Translations under genes and position numbers: made by a program | Assembly (NCBI RefSeq): GCF_001280015.1 | Contig: NZ_LGDV01000189.1 | Coordinates: 1 to 64,000 of the forward strand | DNA: 64,000 nucleotides | From: Streptomyces sp. MMG1121 | Lineage (GTDB): Bacteria; Actinomycetota; Actinomycetes; Streptomycetales; Streptomycetaceae | Direction of reading: 5' to 3' | Shown here: positions 8,477-17,525 of the stretch, in pieces | Layout of the letters: each line of letters opens with the position of its first letter | Position numbering within the stretch: position 1 is the first letter of the stretch | Notes under the pieces: generated by a model | Seen by the model: only the letters and a program-made list of their open reading frames with translations | Told to the model about the DNA's origin: nothing | The model's database searches: none

Positions 8477-8506
8477 AGGGTAGCTCGTCTTCGCCTACGC
8501 GCGTAG
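8477..8506 (-). promoter_or_regulatory. Leaderless promoter and CTACGCGCGTAG operator of the phosphorylase gene
   Basis: On the minus strand TACCCT (8477-8482) stands seven bases before the GTG start. The perfect palindrome CTACGCGCGTAG covers 8495-8506, where the -35 element would be. It is identical to the palindrome before deoC at 4623-4634, so both operons probably answer to the same repressor. Confidence 0.7.
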
Positions 8507-8611
8507 ATGACAGAGCCCACGGGATGGCGATCGTTGTCTTGTCGTTTCCGACGAGAGCTGTGGCACGAGCAGGAGCAGGCGATCTGTGCACAGACTGTGG
8601 GGGCACTGTGA

Positions 8612-9049
8612 TCAACAGGGGCGCTTGCGCAGTTCCATCACATAGTCGTGCGGCGCGCCCGCCGACTCCGCCGCGTCGGCGACCTCGCCCAGGTAGCGCG
8701 CCGAGGGCAGCCCGCCCTCGTAGCCGTCGAGGACGTACGTCCAGGCCGACTCCTCGCCGTCCAGGGTGTGCACGCGCACGCGTACGCGCCGGTAGATGCC
8801 GAGCCCCACGCCTTCCCACCGGTCGAGGGACTCCTCGTCCAGGGGCGCGATGTCGTACAGGCCGACGAAGACCTGCGCGAGCGGGTCCTCGACGATCATG
8901 GCCAGCGCACCCTCCCAGCCCAGCTGCTCACCGCCGAACGTCAGCCGCCAGCCGTTCAGCCAGCCCGTGGCGCGCAGCGGGGAGTGCGGGGCGCGGCGGG
9001 ACATCAGCCGCGCGTCGAGGTTGCCGGCGTACGCGGCATAGAGCGACAT
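8612..9049 (-). CDS. Gamma-glutamylcyclotransferase-fold protein
   Basis: 145 residues with the AIG2/gamma-glutamylcyclotransferase-like fold: the opening [15 protein letters not shown] matches the YGSN-type substrate loop of the family, and the middle has the usual [20 protein letters not shown] block and an [22 protein letters not shown] strand region. Enzymes of this fold release 5-oxoproline from gamma-glutamyl amino acids or related amides; the exact substrate is unknown. Start set at ATG 9049, directly before the conserved [10 protein letters not shown]. It is convergent with nothing and divergent from the LpdA gene, with 95 bp between them. Confidence 0.85.
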   Translation of the reverse strand: MSLYAAYAGNLDARLMSRRAPHSPLRATGWLNGWRLTFGGEQLGWEGALAMIVEDPLAQVFVGLYDIAPLDEESLDRWEGVGLGIYRRVRVRVHTLDGEESAWTYVLDGYEGGLPSARYLGEVADAAESAGAPHDYVMELRKRPC

Positions 9050-9144
9050 GCACCGAGAGTACGGCAGGGCCACGCACGCCACTCCCGTCCCAGGAGCGAT
9101 CCGGTGACGCCCCCGGGCAGTAGCACCTTGAAGCGTGCGGGACA

Positions 9145-10593
9145 ATGGGGTACGTGACTCGGATCGTGATCATCGGTGGCGGACCCGGCGGATATGAAGC
9201 GGCGCTGGTGGCCGCTCAGCTCGGCGCGGAGGTGACCGTCGTCGACTGCGACGGTCTGGGCGGGGCGTCGGTGCTGACCGACTGCGTGCCGTCGAAGACC
9301 CTAATCGCTACGGCCGAGGTGATGACCACCTTCGACTCCTCCTACGAGGAGCTGGGGATCATCGTGGCCGACGACACCCCGCCGCTGGAGCAGGCCGCCC
9401 GGGTGGTCGGCGTGGATCTGGGGAAGGTCAACCGCCGGGTGAAGCGGCTGGCCCTCGCCCAGTCGCACGACATCACCGCCTCCGTCACCCGGGCCGGTGC
9501 CCGGGTGCTGCGCGGGCGCGGCCGGCTCGACGGGATGCAGGGGCTCGACGGGTCCCGCAAGGTCGCCGTCACCGCCGCCGACGGCACCGAGGAGATCCTC
9601 ACCGCCGACGCCGTCCTCATCGCCACCGGCGGTCACCCGCGCGAACTGCCCGACGCCCAGCCCGACGGCGAGCGCATCCTCAACTGGACCCAGGTCTACG
9701 ACCTCACCGAGCTGCCGCAAGAGCTGATCGTGGTCGGCTCGGGTGTGACCGGCGCCGAGTTCGCCGGCGCGTACCAGGCGCTGGGCTCCAAGGTCACCCT
9801 GGTCTCGTCCCGCGACCGTGTGCTGCCGGGCGAGGACCCGGACGCCGCCGCCGTGCTGGAGGACGTCTTCCGGCGCCGTGGCATGAACGTCATGGCCCGC
9901 TCCCGCGCGCAGTCCGCCAAGCGCGTCGGCGACCGGGTCGAGGTGATGCTGGCCGACGGCCGGGTCATCACCGGCTCGCACTGCCTCATGGCCGTCGGCG
10001 CCATCCCGAACAGCGCCGGGCTGGGTCTGGAGGAGGCGGGCGTCAGGCTGCGCGACTCCGGGCACATCTGGACCGACAAGGTCTCGCGTACGACCGCTCC
10101 GGGCGTCTACGCGGCCGGTGACGTGACGGGTGTCTTCGCGCTCGCCTCCGTCGCCGCCATGCAGGGGCGTATCGCCATGTACCACTTCCTCGGCGACGCG
10201 GTGGCCCCGCTGAACCTGAAGACGGTGTCGTCCAACGTCTTCACCGACCCCGAGATCGCGACGGTGGGCTACACGCAGGCGGACGTGGACGCGGGGAAGA
10301 TCGACGCGAGGGTCGTGAAGCTCCCTCTGCTCCGCAACCCGCGCGCGAAGATGCAGGGCATCCGCGACGGCTTCGTCAAGATCTTCTGCCGCCCCGGCAC
10401 GGGCATCGTGGTCGGCGGTGTGGTCGTAGCGCCCCGCGCCTCGGAACTGATCCACCCCATCTCGATCGCCGTCGACAACAATCTGACGGTCGAACAGATC
10501 GCGAACGCGTTCACGGTGTACCCATCCCTTTCGGGGTCGATCGCGGAGGTGGCCCGGCAGCTGCACACCCGCAAGGCGAGCGCGGAAGCCTGA
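9145..10593 (+). CDS. lpdA: NAD(P)H-quinone reductase of the LpdA type (flavoprotein disulfide reductase fold)
   Basis: 482 residues with the two-dinucleotide-binding architecture of dihydrolipoamide dehydrogenase: N-terminal FAD site IVIIGGGPGGYEAAL, a second GXGXXG (VVGSGVTGAEFAG), and the FAD site APGVYAAGDVTG. The redox disulfide is lost: the motif reads GGASVLTDCVPSK with Ser45 where the first Cys should be, leaving Cys50 alone, and the C-terminal His-Glu dyad region is VYPSLSGSIAE. This is the pattern of mycobacterial LpdA (Rv3303c), which reduces quinones with NAD(P)H and is not a lipoamide dehydrogenase. Start at ATG 9145; GTG 9154 is an alternative. Its nearness to deoD and the mutase is also seen in mycobacteria. 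Confidence 0.92.
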   Translation: MGYVTRIVIIGGGPGGYEAALVAAQLGAEVTVVDCDGLGGASVLTDCVPSKTLIATAEVMTTFDSSYEELGIIVADDTPPLEQAARVVGVDLGKVNRRVKRLALAQSHDITASVTRAGARVLRGRGRLDGMQGLDGSRKVAVTAADGTEEILTADAVLIATGGHPRELPDAQPDGERILNWTQVYDLTELPQELIVVGSGVTGAEFAGAYQALGSKVTLVSSRDRVLPGEDPDAAAVLEDVFRRRGMNVMARSRAQSAKRVGDRVEVMLADGRVITGSHCLMAVGAIPNSAGLGLEEAGVRLRDSGHIWTDKVSRTTAPGVYAAGDVTGVFALASVAAMQGRIAMYHFLGDAVAPLNLKTVSSNVFTDPEIATVGYTQADVDAGKIDARVVKLPLLRNPRAKMQGIRDGFVKIFCRPGTGIVVGGVVVAPRASELIHPISIAVDNNLTVEQIANAFTVYPSLSGSIAEVARQLHTRKASAEA

Positions 10594-10722
10594 GGCGCTC
10601 GCGAACTACCCGCTGGTCACGGGGAGTTGTCGCGTTTGCGTACGGCATAGTCGGGGCGCTCAGGGTCCTATACCACTTCCCGCCCTACCATGCGAACAAC
10701 TTCTGTTATTCGGCGCAAACTG

Positions 10723-10759
10723 CTGAAAGCAGACGGTCGCTGGGGTTACTGTCAGTTTC
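10723..10759 (+). promoter_or_regulatory. Leaderless promoter of the DeoR-family gene
   Basis: CTGAAA (10723-10728) and TACTGT (10747-10752) are separated by 18 bp, and the GTG start follows TACTGT by seven bases. There is no Shine-Dalgarno sequence, so transcription probably begins at or next to the start codon. Confidence 0.55.
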
Positions 10760-11692
10760 GTGTTCGCTGCTGAACGTCGCCAATTGATCCTCGAAATGGT
10801 GCGAGCGAACGGGGCCGTGTCGCTCCGTGAACTCGCCCGCGTCGTCCAGACCTCCGAAGTGACCGTACGGCGGGACGTGCGCGCACTGGAGGCAGAAGGA
10901 CTCCTCGACCGCCGGCACGGCGGTGCGGTACTACCGGGCGGGTTCACGCGAGAGTCCGGCTTTCCGCAGAAATCCCATCTCGCGACCGCCGAGAAGACGG
11001 CCATCGCCGACCTCGCGGCGGGCCTCGTCGAAGAGGGCGAGGCCATCGTCGTCGGGGCCGGTACGACCACGCAGGAGCTGGCCCGCCGGCTCGCTCGGGT
11101 ACCGGGCCTGACGGTCGTCACCAACTCCCTGCTGGTCGCTCAGGCGTTGGCCCATGCCAACCGGGTCGAGGTCGTCATGACCGGCGGCACCCTGCGCGGC
11201 TCCAACTACGCCCTCGTCGGTTCCGGCGCGGAGCAGTCCCTCCAGGGCCTGCGCGTGTCGAAGGCCTTCCTCTCCGGAAGCGGTCTGACCGCCGAACGGG
11301 GCCTGTCCACCTCCAACATGCTCTCGGCATCGGTGGACCGGGCCCTCGTCCAGGCCGCGGCCGAGGTCGTGGTCCTCGCCGACCACACCAAGCTCGGCAC
11401 GGACACGATGTTCCAGACCGTGCCGACGGACCTCATCACCCGCCTGGTCACCGACGAGCCCCCGGGCCACGACGACCGCTCCGCCACCGAGTTGCAGGCC
11501 CTCGCCGACCAGGGGGTGCAGATCGCCGTGGCCGGGGCGAGCGGAAACCCGGGGGGTGAACAGGTCCCGGCAACCCGCCGCGCCCCCCTGCCGGGGCCAC
11601 GCAGGGGCCACGTACCGCTCCGCTCGGGTGCGGGGCTGGTGGAGCCGACGGGGGCGGAGCGGGGCCGGGTGGCCGATCTGCGCAGGCGTTGA
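10760..11692 (+). CDS. DeoR-family transcriptional regulator
   Basis: 310 residues. An N-terminal DeoR helix-turn-helix (ERRQLILEMVRANGAVSLRELARVVQTSEVTVRRDVRALEAEGLLDRRHGGAV read through residue 60) is followed by the DeoRC sugar-phosphate sensor domain (ATAEKTAIADLAAGLVEEGEAI, VTNSLLVAQAL, TGGTLRGSNYALVG, VLADHTKLG). The last 60 residues are a Pro/Gly/Arg-rich tail not usual for the family, which averages about 255. DeoR proteins repress sugar or nucleoside catabolic genes and are released by phosphorylated sugars. It is a candidate regulator of the deo-like genes nearby, though the CTACGCGCGTAG palindrome cannot be assigned to it from sequence. Confidence 0.88.
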   Translation: MFAAERRQLILEMVRANGAVSLRELARVVQTSEVTVRRDVRALEAEGLLDRRHGGAVLPGGFTRESGFPQKSHLATAEKTAIADLAAGLVEEGEAIVVGAGTTTQELARRLARVPGLTVVTNSLLVAQALAHANRVEVVMTGGTLRGSNYALVGSGAEQSLQGLRVSKAFLSGSGLTAERGLSTSNMLSASVDRALVQAAAEVVVLADHTKLGTDTMFQTVPTDLITRLVTDEPPGHDDRSATELQALADQGVQIAVAGASGNPGGEQVPATRRAPLPGPRRGHVPLRSGAGLVEPTGAERGRVADLRRR

Positions 11693-11989
11693 GGCGACCG
11701 ATCGCCGTAGGGCATCCGGTCGTGGGCGGCTGCGGGTTCCCGGTGGCGCCCGCCCGCGAGTGCCCCGGCGTAACGTTCCGCGCGAGGCGTTCCCCACGCC
11801 CTACGGCCTCTCCGGCCGGCCCGTCGGTGTCTGCTGGTCCACGACGGCAGGGGCGCTACGACTGCAAGGCGATCGCCGGGGCAGCCCGGTTCTCCGGCGA
11901 TGCCCGGACTGACGGCGAACCGTTCCTCCGGGCAGCCCGCCCTCTGCGCGAACCGCCACGCGGCGCGCACCCGGGGCGTCGAAAACGAA
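11693..11989. other. Intergenic, no gene seen
   Basis: Convergent intergenic stretch between the DeoR-family gene and the terminator of the carboxylase alpha-subunit gene. It has open frames on both strands but no ribosome binding site, conserved motif or RNA gene that I recognise. Confidence 0.5.
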
Positions 11990-12020
11990 ACGCCCGGCGG
12001 ACCAACCGTCCGCCGGGCGT
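11990..12020 (-). terminator. Terminator after accA2
   Basis: A perfect 13-bp stem (11990-12002 with 12008-12020) with a 5-base loop, followed on the minus strand by a T-rich tail (ttcgttttc). It starts 18 bases past the accA2 stop. Confidence 0.85.
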
Positions 12021-12038
12021 CGCTCAGACTCTTGCCCC

Positions 12039-13811
12039 TCAGTCCTTGATCTCGCAGATCGCCGCGCCCGAGGTGATGGACGCGCCGACCTCGGCGCTCA
12101 GGCCCTTGATGGTGCCCGCCTTGTGGGCGTTCAGGGGCTGTTCCATCTTCATGGCCTCCAGGACGACGATCAGCTCGCCCTCCTGGACCTCCTGGCCCTC
12201 CTCGACCGCGATCTTGACGATCGTGCCCTGCATGGGCGAGGCGAGGGTGTCGCCGGAGGCCACCGGGCCGGACTTCTTGGCCGCGCGGCGCTTGGGCTTG
12301 GCGCCCGCCGCGAGGCCGGTACGGGCCAGGGACATACCGAGGGAGGACGGCAGGGAGACCTCGAGGCGCTTGCCGCCGACCTCCACCACGACCGTCTCGC
12401 GGCCGGTCTCCTCCTCCGCCTCCGCGTCGGCGGGGGCGGCGAACGGCTTGATCTCGTTGACGAACTCCGTCTCGATCCAGCGGGTGTGGACCGTGAACGG
12501 GTCGGCGGAGTCGGTCAGCTCGGGGGCGAACGCCGGGTCCCTCACGACCGCGCGGTGGAACGGGATCGCGGTGGCCATGCCCTCGACCTGGAACTCGTCC
12601 AGGGCGCGGGCGGCCCGCTGCAGGGCCTCCTTGCGGGTGCGGCCCGTCACGATCAGCTTGGCCAGCAGGGAGTCCCACGCCGGGCCGATCACGCTGCCGG
12701 ACTCGACGCCCGCGTCCAGGCGGACACCCGGGCCCGAGGGCGCGTCGAACCGCGTCACCGTGCCGGGGGCCGGGAGGAAGTTGCGGCCCGGGTCCTCGCC
12801 GTTGATGCGGAACTCGAAGGAGTGGCCGCGCAGCTGCGGGTCGTCGTACCCCAGCTCCTCGCCGTCGGCGATGCGGAACATCTCGCGGACCAGGTCGATA
12901 CCGGCGACCTCCTCGGTCACCGGGTGCTCCACCTGGAGCCGGGTGTTGACCTCCAGGAAGGAGATCGTGCCGTCCTGGCCGACGAGGAACTCACAGGTGC
13001 CCGCACCCTCGTAGTGGGCCTCCTTCAGGATGGCCTTCGAGGCGCGGTACAGCTCGGCGACCTGCTCCTCGGAGAGGAACGGCGCCGGGGCCTCCTCGAC
13101 CAGCTTCTGGTGCCGACGCTGCAGCGAGCAGTCACGCGTCGACACGACGACCACGTTGCCGTGCTTGTCCGCCAGGCACTGGGTCTCGACGTGCCGGGGA
13201 CGGTCCAGGTAGCGCTCGACGAAGCACTCGCCCCGGCCGAAGGCGGCGACCGCCTCGCGGACCGCCGACTCGTACAGCTCCGGGACCTCTTCCAGCGTCC
13301 GCGCGACCTTCAGACCACGGCCGCCGCCACCGAAGGCCGCCTTGATCGCGATCGGCAGGCCGTGCTCCTCGGCGAAGGTCACGACCTCCTCGGCACCGCT
13401 CACCGGGTCGGGCGTACCGGCCACCAGCGGGGCACCGGCGCGCTGGGCGATGTGCCGGGCCGCCACCTTGTCACCCAGGTCGCGGATGGCCTGCGGCGGC
13501 GGGCCGATCCAGATCAGGTCCGCGTCCAGTACCGCCTGGGCGAACTCGGCGTTCTCCGACAGGAAGCCGTATCCGGGATGGACGGCGTCCGCGCCGGACT
13601 CACGCGCCGCGTTCAGTACCTTCTGGATGTCCAGGTAACTGGTGGCGGGGGTGTCACCACCCAGGGCGAACGCCTCATCCGCGGCGCGGACATGCAGAGC
13701 GTCCCGGTCCGGGTCGGCGTAGACGGCCACGCTCGCGATCCCGGCGTCCCGGCAGGCCCGGGCCACGCGGACAGCGATTTCGCCACGGTTGGCGATGAGC
13801 ACCTTGCGCAC
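12039..13811 (-). CDS. accA2: Acyl-CoA carboxylase alpha subunit (biotin carboxylase + BCCP)
   Basis: 590 residues that carry both the biotin carboxylase and the biotin carrier domain. The ATP-grasp part begins [22 protein letters not shown], has the Gly-rich lid [14 protein letters not shown] and ends with the biotin carboxylase C-terminal block ([20 protein letters not shown]). A Ala/Pro-type linker leads to the BCCP domain whose lysine in [10 protein letters not shown] (about residue 555) is biotinylated. It supplies carboxybiotin to acetyl/propionyl-CoA carboxyltransferases. The GTG at 13811 is chosen over the longer frame because AAGGAGGGA lies 9 bases upstream and homology starts there. 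The beta and epsilon subunits and the biotin ligase are within 4 kb. In S. coelicolor the equivalent is AccA2 (SCO4921, from memory). Confidence 0.95.
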   Translation of the reverse strand: MRKVLIANRGEIAVRVARACRDAGIASVAVYADPDRDALHVRAADEAFALGGDTPATSYLDIQKVLNAARESGADAVHPGYGFLSENAEFAQAVLDADLIWIGPPPQAIRDLGDKVAARHIAQRAGAPLVAGTPDPVSGAEEVVTFAEEHGLPIAIKAAFGGGGRGLKVARTLEEVPELYESAVREAVAAFGRGECFVERYLDRPRHVETQCLADKHGNVVVVSTRDCSLQRRHQKLVEEAPAPFLSEEQVAELYRASKAILKEAHYEGAGTCEFLVGQDGTISFLEVNTRLQVEHPVTEEVAGIDLVREMFRIADGEELGYDDPQLRGHSFEFRINGEDPGRNFLPAPGTVTRFDAPSGPGVRLDAGVESGSVIGPAWDSLLAKLIVTGRTRKEALQRAARALDEFQVEGMATAIPFHRAVVRDPAFAPELTDSADPFTVHTRWIETEFVNEIKPFAAPADAEAEEETGRETVVVEVGGKRLEVSLPSSLGMSLARTGLAAGAKPKRRAAKKSGPVASGDTLASPMQGTIVKIAVEEGQEVQEGELIVVLEAMKMEQPLNAHKAGTIKGLSAEVGASITSGAAICEIKD

Positions 13812-14177
13812 GATTGAGGCTCCCTCCTTGAAACAAGCCGAGTTTAGGGACTGCCGACACGGCACTTCGACCCGTCCCCAATGGTGAGCTTGCCCACACG
13901 GAGCGTGATTCGAGGCTCGCTCAACCGGCGAAACCCCTTGTCGCACCTCGGCACGCAGGGCTCCTCCGGGAAACCCTAGCCCTGCCATGTGGTCAAGGTC
14001 TCTGTGAGAGCGTGCTGCGGCACACTCTGTTTCTTTGTCGAGTCCCTACGAATGGCCCAATGATTCTTTGCTGCCGCGCGAACCCTTGTCCCGCGGTTTA
14101 CCCGTTAGTAGCGTTCGCGATGACTCGAACGTACCTGGGGTAACAAGAGCGCTGGCTCGAAAGTGGGTGGATCCGCG
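13812..14177. other. Divergent intergenic region upstream of accA2
   Basis: 366 bp between accA2 (minus) and a membrane-protein gene (plus). It holds the accA2 Shine-Dalgarno sequence at its left end and is relatively AT-rich around 14020-14110, consistent with promoters in both directions. I find no gene, strong hairpin or clear operator in it. Confidence 0.5.
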
Positions 14178-14765
14178 GTGGTGCGCAGACCTGTGGCGTG
14201 GGTCGTGGCGGTCGTCCTCCTGGCGGAGGCGGTCTTCATCGCGGCGCTGAACTGGTTCCTCGGAGTCGTCGTCGACCGGCAGGACATGTCCCTGGCCGGC
14301 CTCGACCCGTCCACGATGGCGACGTCCTCGAAGATCGGCGGCATCGTCTTCGGCCTCTACTTCGCCCTGTGCGCCCTGGTGGCCCTCCTGGTCGCGATAC
14401 GCGACCGCGCCCCCGCGGGCTTCGGCCGCGTGCTGCTGATCAGCGCGGCGGTCGTGCACGCCCTGCTGGGCGCGTTCGCCTGGGGCCTGGTCGGCTGGAC
14501 GGCGTTCCTGTTCATGGTCGTCGTGCTCGGGCTGATCGTCCTGCTCCTGATGACCTACGACCGTGACGGCGGCGCCCAGCAGGCCGAGCCCGGCGGCGGA
14601 GCGGACCGGGGCGGCGACCCGCGGGCCGGGAACGAGCCGGCCGCGGCCCCGGCCGGAGCGGCGGTACCGGCCCCCCGTACGGACGGGCCGCAGGACGGGG
14701 ACGACGAACCGCAGGACTCCGTCCCCGCCCAGGTCGTCACTCGGCCGGCGCCCACAACTCCGTGA
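14178..14765 (+). CDS. Integral membrane protein of unknown function
   Basis: About 195 residues with four predicted membrane segments ([76 protein letters not shown]), then a hydrophilic tail rich in Pro, Ala, Gly and Asp. I do not recognise the family beyond its conservation next to accA2 and maf in Streptomyces. The frame opens at GTG 14163; the GTG at 14178 is preferred because GGTGGA lies eight bases before it. The 3' end overlaps the convergent maf gene by 29 bp. Confidence 0.75.
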   Translation: MVRRPVAWVVAVVLLAEAVFIAALNWFLGVVVDRQDMSLAGLDPSTMATSSKIGGIVFGLYFALCALVALLVAIRDRAPAGFGRVLLISAAVVHALLGAFAWGLVGWTAFLFMVVVLGLIVLLLMTYDRDGGAQQAEPGGGADRGGDPRAGNEPAAAPAGAAVPAPRTDGPQDGDDEPQDSVPAQVVTRPAPTTP

Positions 14766-15354
14766 TGCCGACGCCCAGTTCGGCCAGCAGCCTGCGCACC
14801 AGGGGCAGGCTGATGCCGATCACGTTGCCGTGGTCGCCGTCGATGCCCTCGATGAACGGCGCCGAACGGCCGTCGAGGGTGAAGGCCCCGGCGACGTAGA
14901 GGGGCTCGCCGGAGGCGACGTACGCGGCGATCTCCTCGTCGCTGGGCTCGCCGAAGCGGACGACGGTGGAGGCGGTCGCGGCCACGTACCGCTTGGCCTC
15001 CGTGTCCCAGATGCAGTGCCCCGTCTGGAGGGTCCCGGCCCGCCCGCGCATCGCCTTCCAGCGGGCGGTCGCCTCCTCGGCGTCGGCGGGCTTGCCGAGG
15101 GCCCGCCCGTCCAGCTCCAGCACCGAGTCACAGCCGATCACCAGGGCGCCCTGCACCTCCGGCCGCGCCGCCACGACCGACGCCTTCGCCTCGGCCAGGG
15201 CGAGGGCCAGCTCCGCCGGGGTGGGGGCGGTGACGGCGTCCTCGTCGACCCCGCTGACGATCACCTCGGGGGTGAGGCCGGCCTGCCTCAGCAGGCCCAG
15301 GCGGGCGGGGGACTGGGAAGCGAGCACGAGTCGCCTGCGGCGCTTAGCGGTCAT
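14737..15354 (-). CDS. maf: Maf-family nucleoside triphosphate pyrophosphatase
   Basis: 205 residues. Maf signature residues are present: [19 protein letters not shown] at the N-terminus, the catalytic [20 protein letters not shown] block (Asp and Lys), and [26 protein letters not shown] towards the end. Maf proteins hydrolyse non-canonical or excess NTPs, and overexpression inhibits septation in Bacillus. First gene or part of a minus-strand run with the small membrane protein and the carboxylase epsilon and beta genes. Its 3' end overlaps the convergent membrane protein gene. Confidence 0.92.
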   Translation of the reverse strand: MTAKRRRRLVLASQSPARLGLLRQAGLTPEVIVSGVDEDAVTAPTPAELALALAEAKASVVAARPEVQGALVIGCDSVLELDGRALGKPADAEEATARWKAMRGRAGTLQTGHCIWDTEAKRYVAATASTVVRFGEPSDEEIAAYVASGEPLYVAGAFTLDGRSAPFIEGIDGDHGNVIGISLPLVRRLLAELGVGITELWAPAE

Positions 15355-15385
15355 GCGGTCAGGTTAGTCACGTCGTGCCGTCGGC

Positions 15386-15514
15386 TCACCTCAGGCCGCT
15401 GACCAGCATGGCCAGGACCATGGCCACGGCCATGAAGAAGCCGAGCCGCCGGAGCATGTCCTGCGCTTCGCGCAGTTCGTCCGGCGGCTCGTCTTCCGGG
15501 TCCGACCACAACAT
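15386..15514 (-). CDS. mmpB: 42-residue single-span membrane protein, MmpB-like
   Basis: A very short gene between maf and the carboxylase epsilon gene. It encodes an acidic, hydrophilic N-terminal half (MLWSDPEDEPPDELREAQDM) followed by a membrane helix (FFMAVAMVLAMLVSG) and ends LR. The length, charge pattern and place fit the morphogenic membrane protein MmpB described for Streptomyces; I assign the name from memory of that family. The start is the only ATG in frame before the conserved acidic block. It lies 31 bp upstream of maf, so it is probably in the same transcript. A role in morphogenesis is established knowledge for the family, not visible in the sequence. Confidence 0.7.
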   Translation of the reverse strand: MLWSDPEDEPPDELREAQDMLRRLGFFMAVAMVLAMLVSGLR

Positions 15515-15585
15515 GCCACCAGCGTGGGGCCGGGCCGGGTGGGGGCGCCTGAGTAGACGTACTCAAATCGGTGCCCTGTGCACCC

Positions 15586-15795
15586 TCAGCTCGGCCAGTA
15601 GGTGCGGGTCCAGCTCGCAGGGCCCGGCTTGGGGACGCGGGCCGAGGCGATCCTGCTCGGGTCGGACCACGCGTCCCCCGGGCCTTCCGCGCCGGACGGC
15701 GTGGCCGCCGCCGCCGCGGCGCGGGCGCGGACCACCGCCAGGGCGGCGGCCAGCTCCTCGGGGGTCGGGTTGCCCCGTACGACTCTGATCGTCAC
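15586..15795 (-). CDS. pccE: Acyl-CoA carboxylase epsilon subunit
   Basis: 69 residues. The N-terminal MTIRVVRGNPTPEELAAALAVV is the AccE/PccE family signature, an Ala-rich middle follows, and the C-terminus ends SWTRTYWPS, close to the typical W..S ending of the family. Epsilon subunits are unique to actinobacteria and stabilise the alpha-beta carboxylase complex. The gene starts nine bases after the beta subunit stop codon, so the two are cotranscribed and probably coupled. Confidence 0.9.
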   Translation of the reverse strand: MTIRVVRGNPTPEELAAALAVVRARAAAAAATPSGAEGPGDAWSDPSRIASARVPKPGPASWTRTYWPS

Positions 15796-15804
15796 AGCGG
15801 CTCC

Positions 15805-17415
15805 TTAGAGGGGGATGTTGCCGTGCTTCTTCGGAGGCAGGGATTCCCGCTTCGTGCGCAGCTGACGCAGGCCGCGAACGATGTGGGAGCGGGTGTCGGA
15901 CGGCATGATCACCGCGTCGATGTAGCCGCGCTCGGCCGCGATGTAGGGGTTGAGGAGGGTGTCCTCGTACTCCTGGATCAGCCGGGCCCGGGTGGCCTCG
16001 ACGTCGTCGGCCTCCGCGATGGTGCGGCGGTGCAGGATGTTGACCGCGCCCTGGGCGCCCATGACCGCGATCTGGGCGGTCGGCCAGGCCAGGTTGAGGT
16101 CGGCGCCCAGGTGCTTGGAGCCCATGACGTCGTACGCCCCGCCGAAGGCCTTGCGGGTGATGACGGTGATCAGCGGGACCGTCGCCTCCGCGTAGGCGTA
16201 GATCAGCTTCGCGCCGCGGCGGATGATGCCCGTGTGCTCCTGGTCGACGCCGGGGAGGAAGCCCGGCACGTCGACGAAGGTGAGCACCGGGATGTTGAAG
16301 GCGTCGCAGGTGCGCACGAACCGGGCGGCCTTCTCGGACGCGTCGATGTCCAGGCAGCCGGCGAACTGCATCGGCTGGTTGGCGACGACCCCGACCGGGT
16401 GGCCCTCGACCCGCCCGAACCCGGTGAGGATGTTCGGCGCGAACAGGGACTGGGTCTCGAAGAACTCGCCGTCGTCCAGGACGTGTTCGATCACCGTGTG
16501 CATGTCGTACGGCTGGTTCGCGCTGTCGGGGACGACGGTGTCCAGCTCACGGTCCTCGTCGTTGACGGCGAGGTCCGCCTCCTCCGGGAAGACCGGGGGC
16601 TCGGAGAGGTTGTTGGACGGCAGGTACGACAGCAGCTGCTTGACGTACTCGATGGCGTCCTTCTCGTCGCCGGCCATGTGGTGGGCCACGCCGGAGGCGG
16701 TGTTGTGGGTGCGGGCGCCGCCCAGCTCCTCGAAGCCGACGTCCTCGCCGGTGACCGTCTTGATGACGTCCGGGCCGGTGATGAACATGTGCGAGGTCTG
16801 GTCGACCATGACCGTGAAGTCGGTGATCGCGGGGGAGTACACCGCGCCGCCCGCACACGGGCCGACGACCAGGCTGATCTGCGGGATGACGCCGGAGGCA
16901 TGGGTGTTGCGGCGGAAGATCTCGCCGTACGCGCCGAGGGAGGCGACCCCCTCCTGGATGCGGGCGCCGCCGGAGTCGTTGATGCCGATGACCGGGCAGC
17001 CGGTCTTCAGCGCGAAGTCCATGACCTTGACGATCTTCTGGCCGTAGACCTCGCCGAGGGCGCCGCCGAAGACGGTGAAGTCCTGCGAGAAGACGGCGAC
17101 GGGGCGCCCGTCCACCGTGCCGTACCCGGTGACGACTCCGTCCCCGTAGGGGCGGTTCTGCTCCAGGCCGAAGTTGGTGGAGCGGTGCCGGGTGAACTCG
17201 TCGAGTTCGACGAAGGAGCCCTCGTCGAGCAGCAGCTCGATCCGTTCACGGGCCGTCAGTTTGCCCTTGGCGTGCTGCTTTTCGACGGCACGTGCCGAGC
17301 CGGCGTGCGTCGCCTCGTGGACGCGCCGCTGCAGATCCGCGAGCTTGCCCGCGGTCGTGTGGATATCGATCCCTTGGGTCTCGTGGATCTCTTGACGCTC
17401 TTCCGGCTCGGACAT
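15805..17415 (-). CDS. pccB: Propionyl-CoA carboxylase beta subunit (carboxyltransferase)
   Basis: 536 residues with the two crotonase-like halves of the carboxyltransferase: N-terminal [20 protein letters not shown] with the [12 protein letters not shown] oxyanion region, and C-terminal [14 protein letters not shown] with [12 protein letters not shown]. The Asp in GGAYDVM (residue 429 here) aligns with Asp422 of S. coelicolor PccB, the residue that favours propionyl-CoA over acetyl-CoA, so propionyl-CoA is the likely main substrate. The product methylmalonyl-CoA feeds polyketides and odd-chain metabolism. Followed at once by the epsilon subunit and divergent from the biotin ligase gene. Confidence 0.95.
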   Translation of the reverse strand: MSEPEERQEIHETQGIDIHTTAGKLADLQRRVHEATHAGSARAVEKQHAKGKLTARERIELLLDEGSFVELDEFTRHRSTNFGLEQNRPYGDGVVTGYGTVDGRPVAVFSQDFTVFGGALGEVYGQKIVKVMDFALKTGCPVIGINDSGGARIQEGVASLGAYGEIFRRNTHASGVIPQISLVVGPCAGGAVYSPAITDFTVMVDQTSHMFITGPDVIKTVTGEDVGFEELGGARTHNTASGVAHHMAGDEKDAIEYVKQLLSYLPSNNLSEPPVFPEEADLAVNDEDRELDTVVPDSANQPYDMHTVIEHVLDDGEFFETQSLFAPNILTGFGRVEGHPVGVVANQPMQFAGCLDIDASEKAARFVRTCDAFNIPVLTFVDVPGFLPGVDQEHTGIIRRGAKLIYAYAEATVPLITVITRKAFGGAYDVMGSKHLGADLNLAWPTAQIAVMGAQGAVNILHRRTIAEADDVEATRARLIQEYEDTLLNPYIAAERGYIDAVIMPSDTRSHIVRGLRQLRTKRESLPPKKHGNIPL

Positions 17416-17512
17416 CGGGATGCGGCTCCCTGCCTGCTCAAAAGGGGGGACGGTTACTGATCCGTAGGGTAGTGGCGGGCCTACCGATCAGCACTGCGTC
17501 GTTTACCACACC

Positions 17513-17525
17513 TAGGGTGGCTTGC
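17513..17525 (+). promoter_or_regulatory. Putative leaderless promoter of birA
   Basis: TAGGGT (17513-17518) stands seven bases before the birA ATG, the spacing typical of leaderless actinobacterial transcripts. The same AGGGTGG could instead act as a ribosome binding site, so the call is tentative. Confidence 0.4.

Noticed and set aside
5842..9123. A 1093-codon open frame on the plus strand
   Set aside because: It lies opposite the phospho-sugar mutase and phosphorylase genes, has arginine/glycine/alanine-rich composition without any domain, and is an antisense shadow of high GC at third positions.
11870..11960. GC-rich partial inverted repeats after the DeoR-family gene
   Set aside because: Several short complementary stretches exist but none forms a long perfect stem; at this base composition they are expected by chance.
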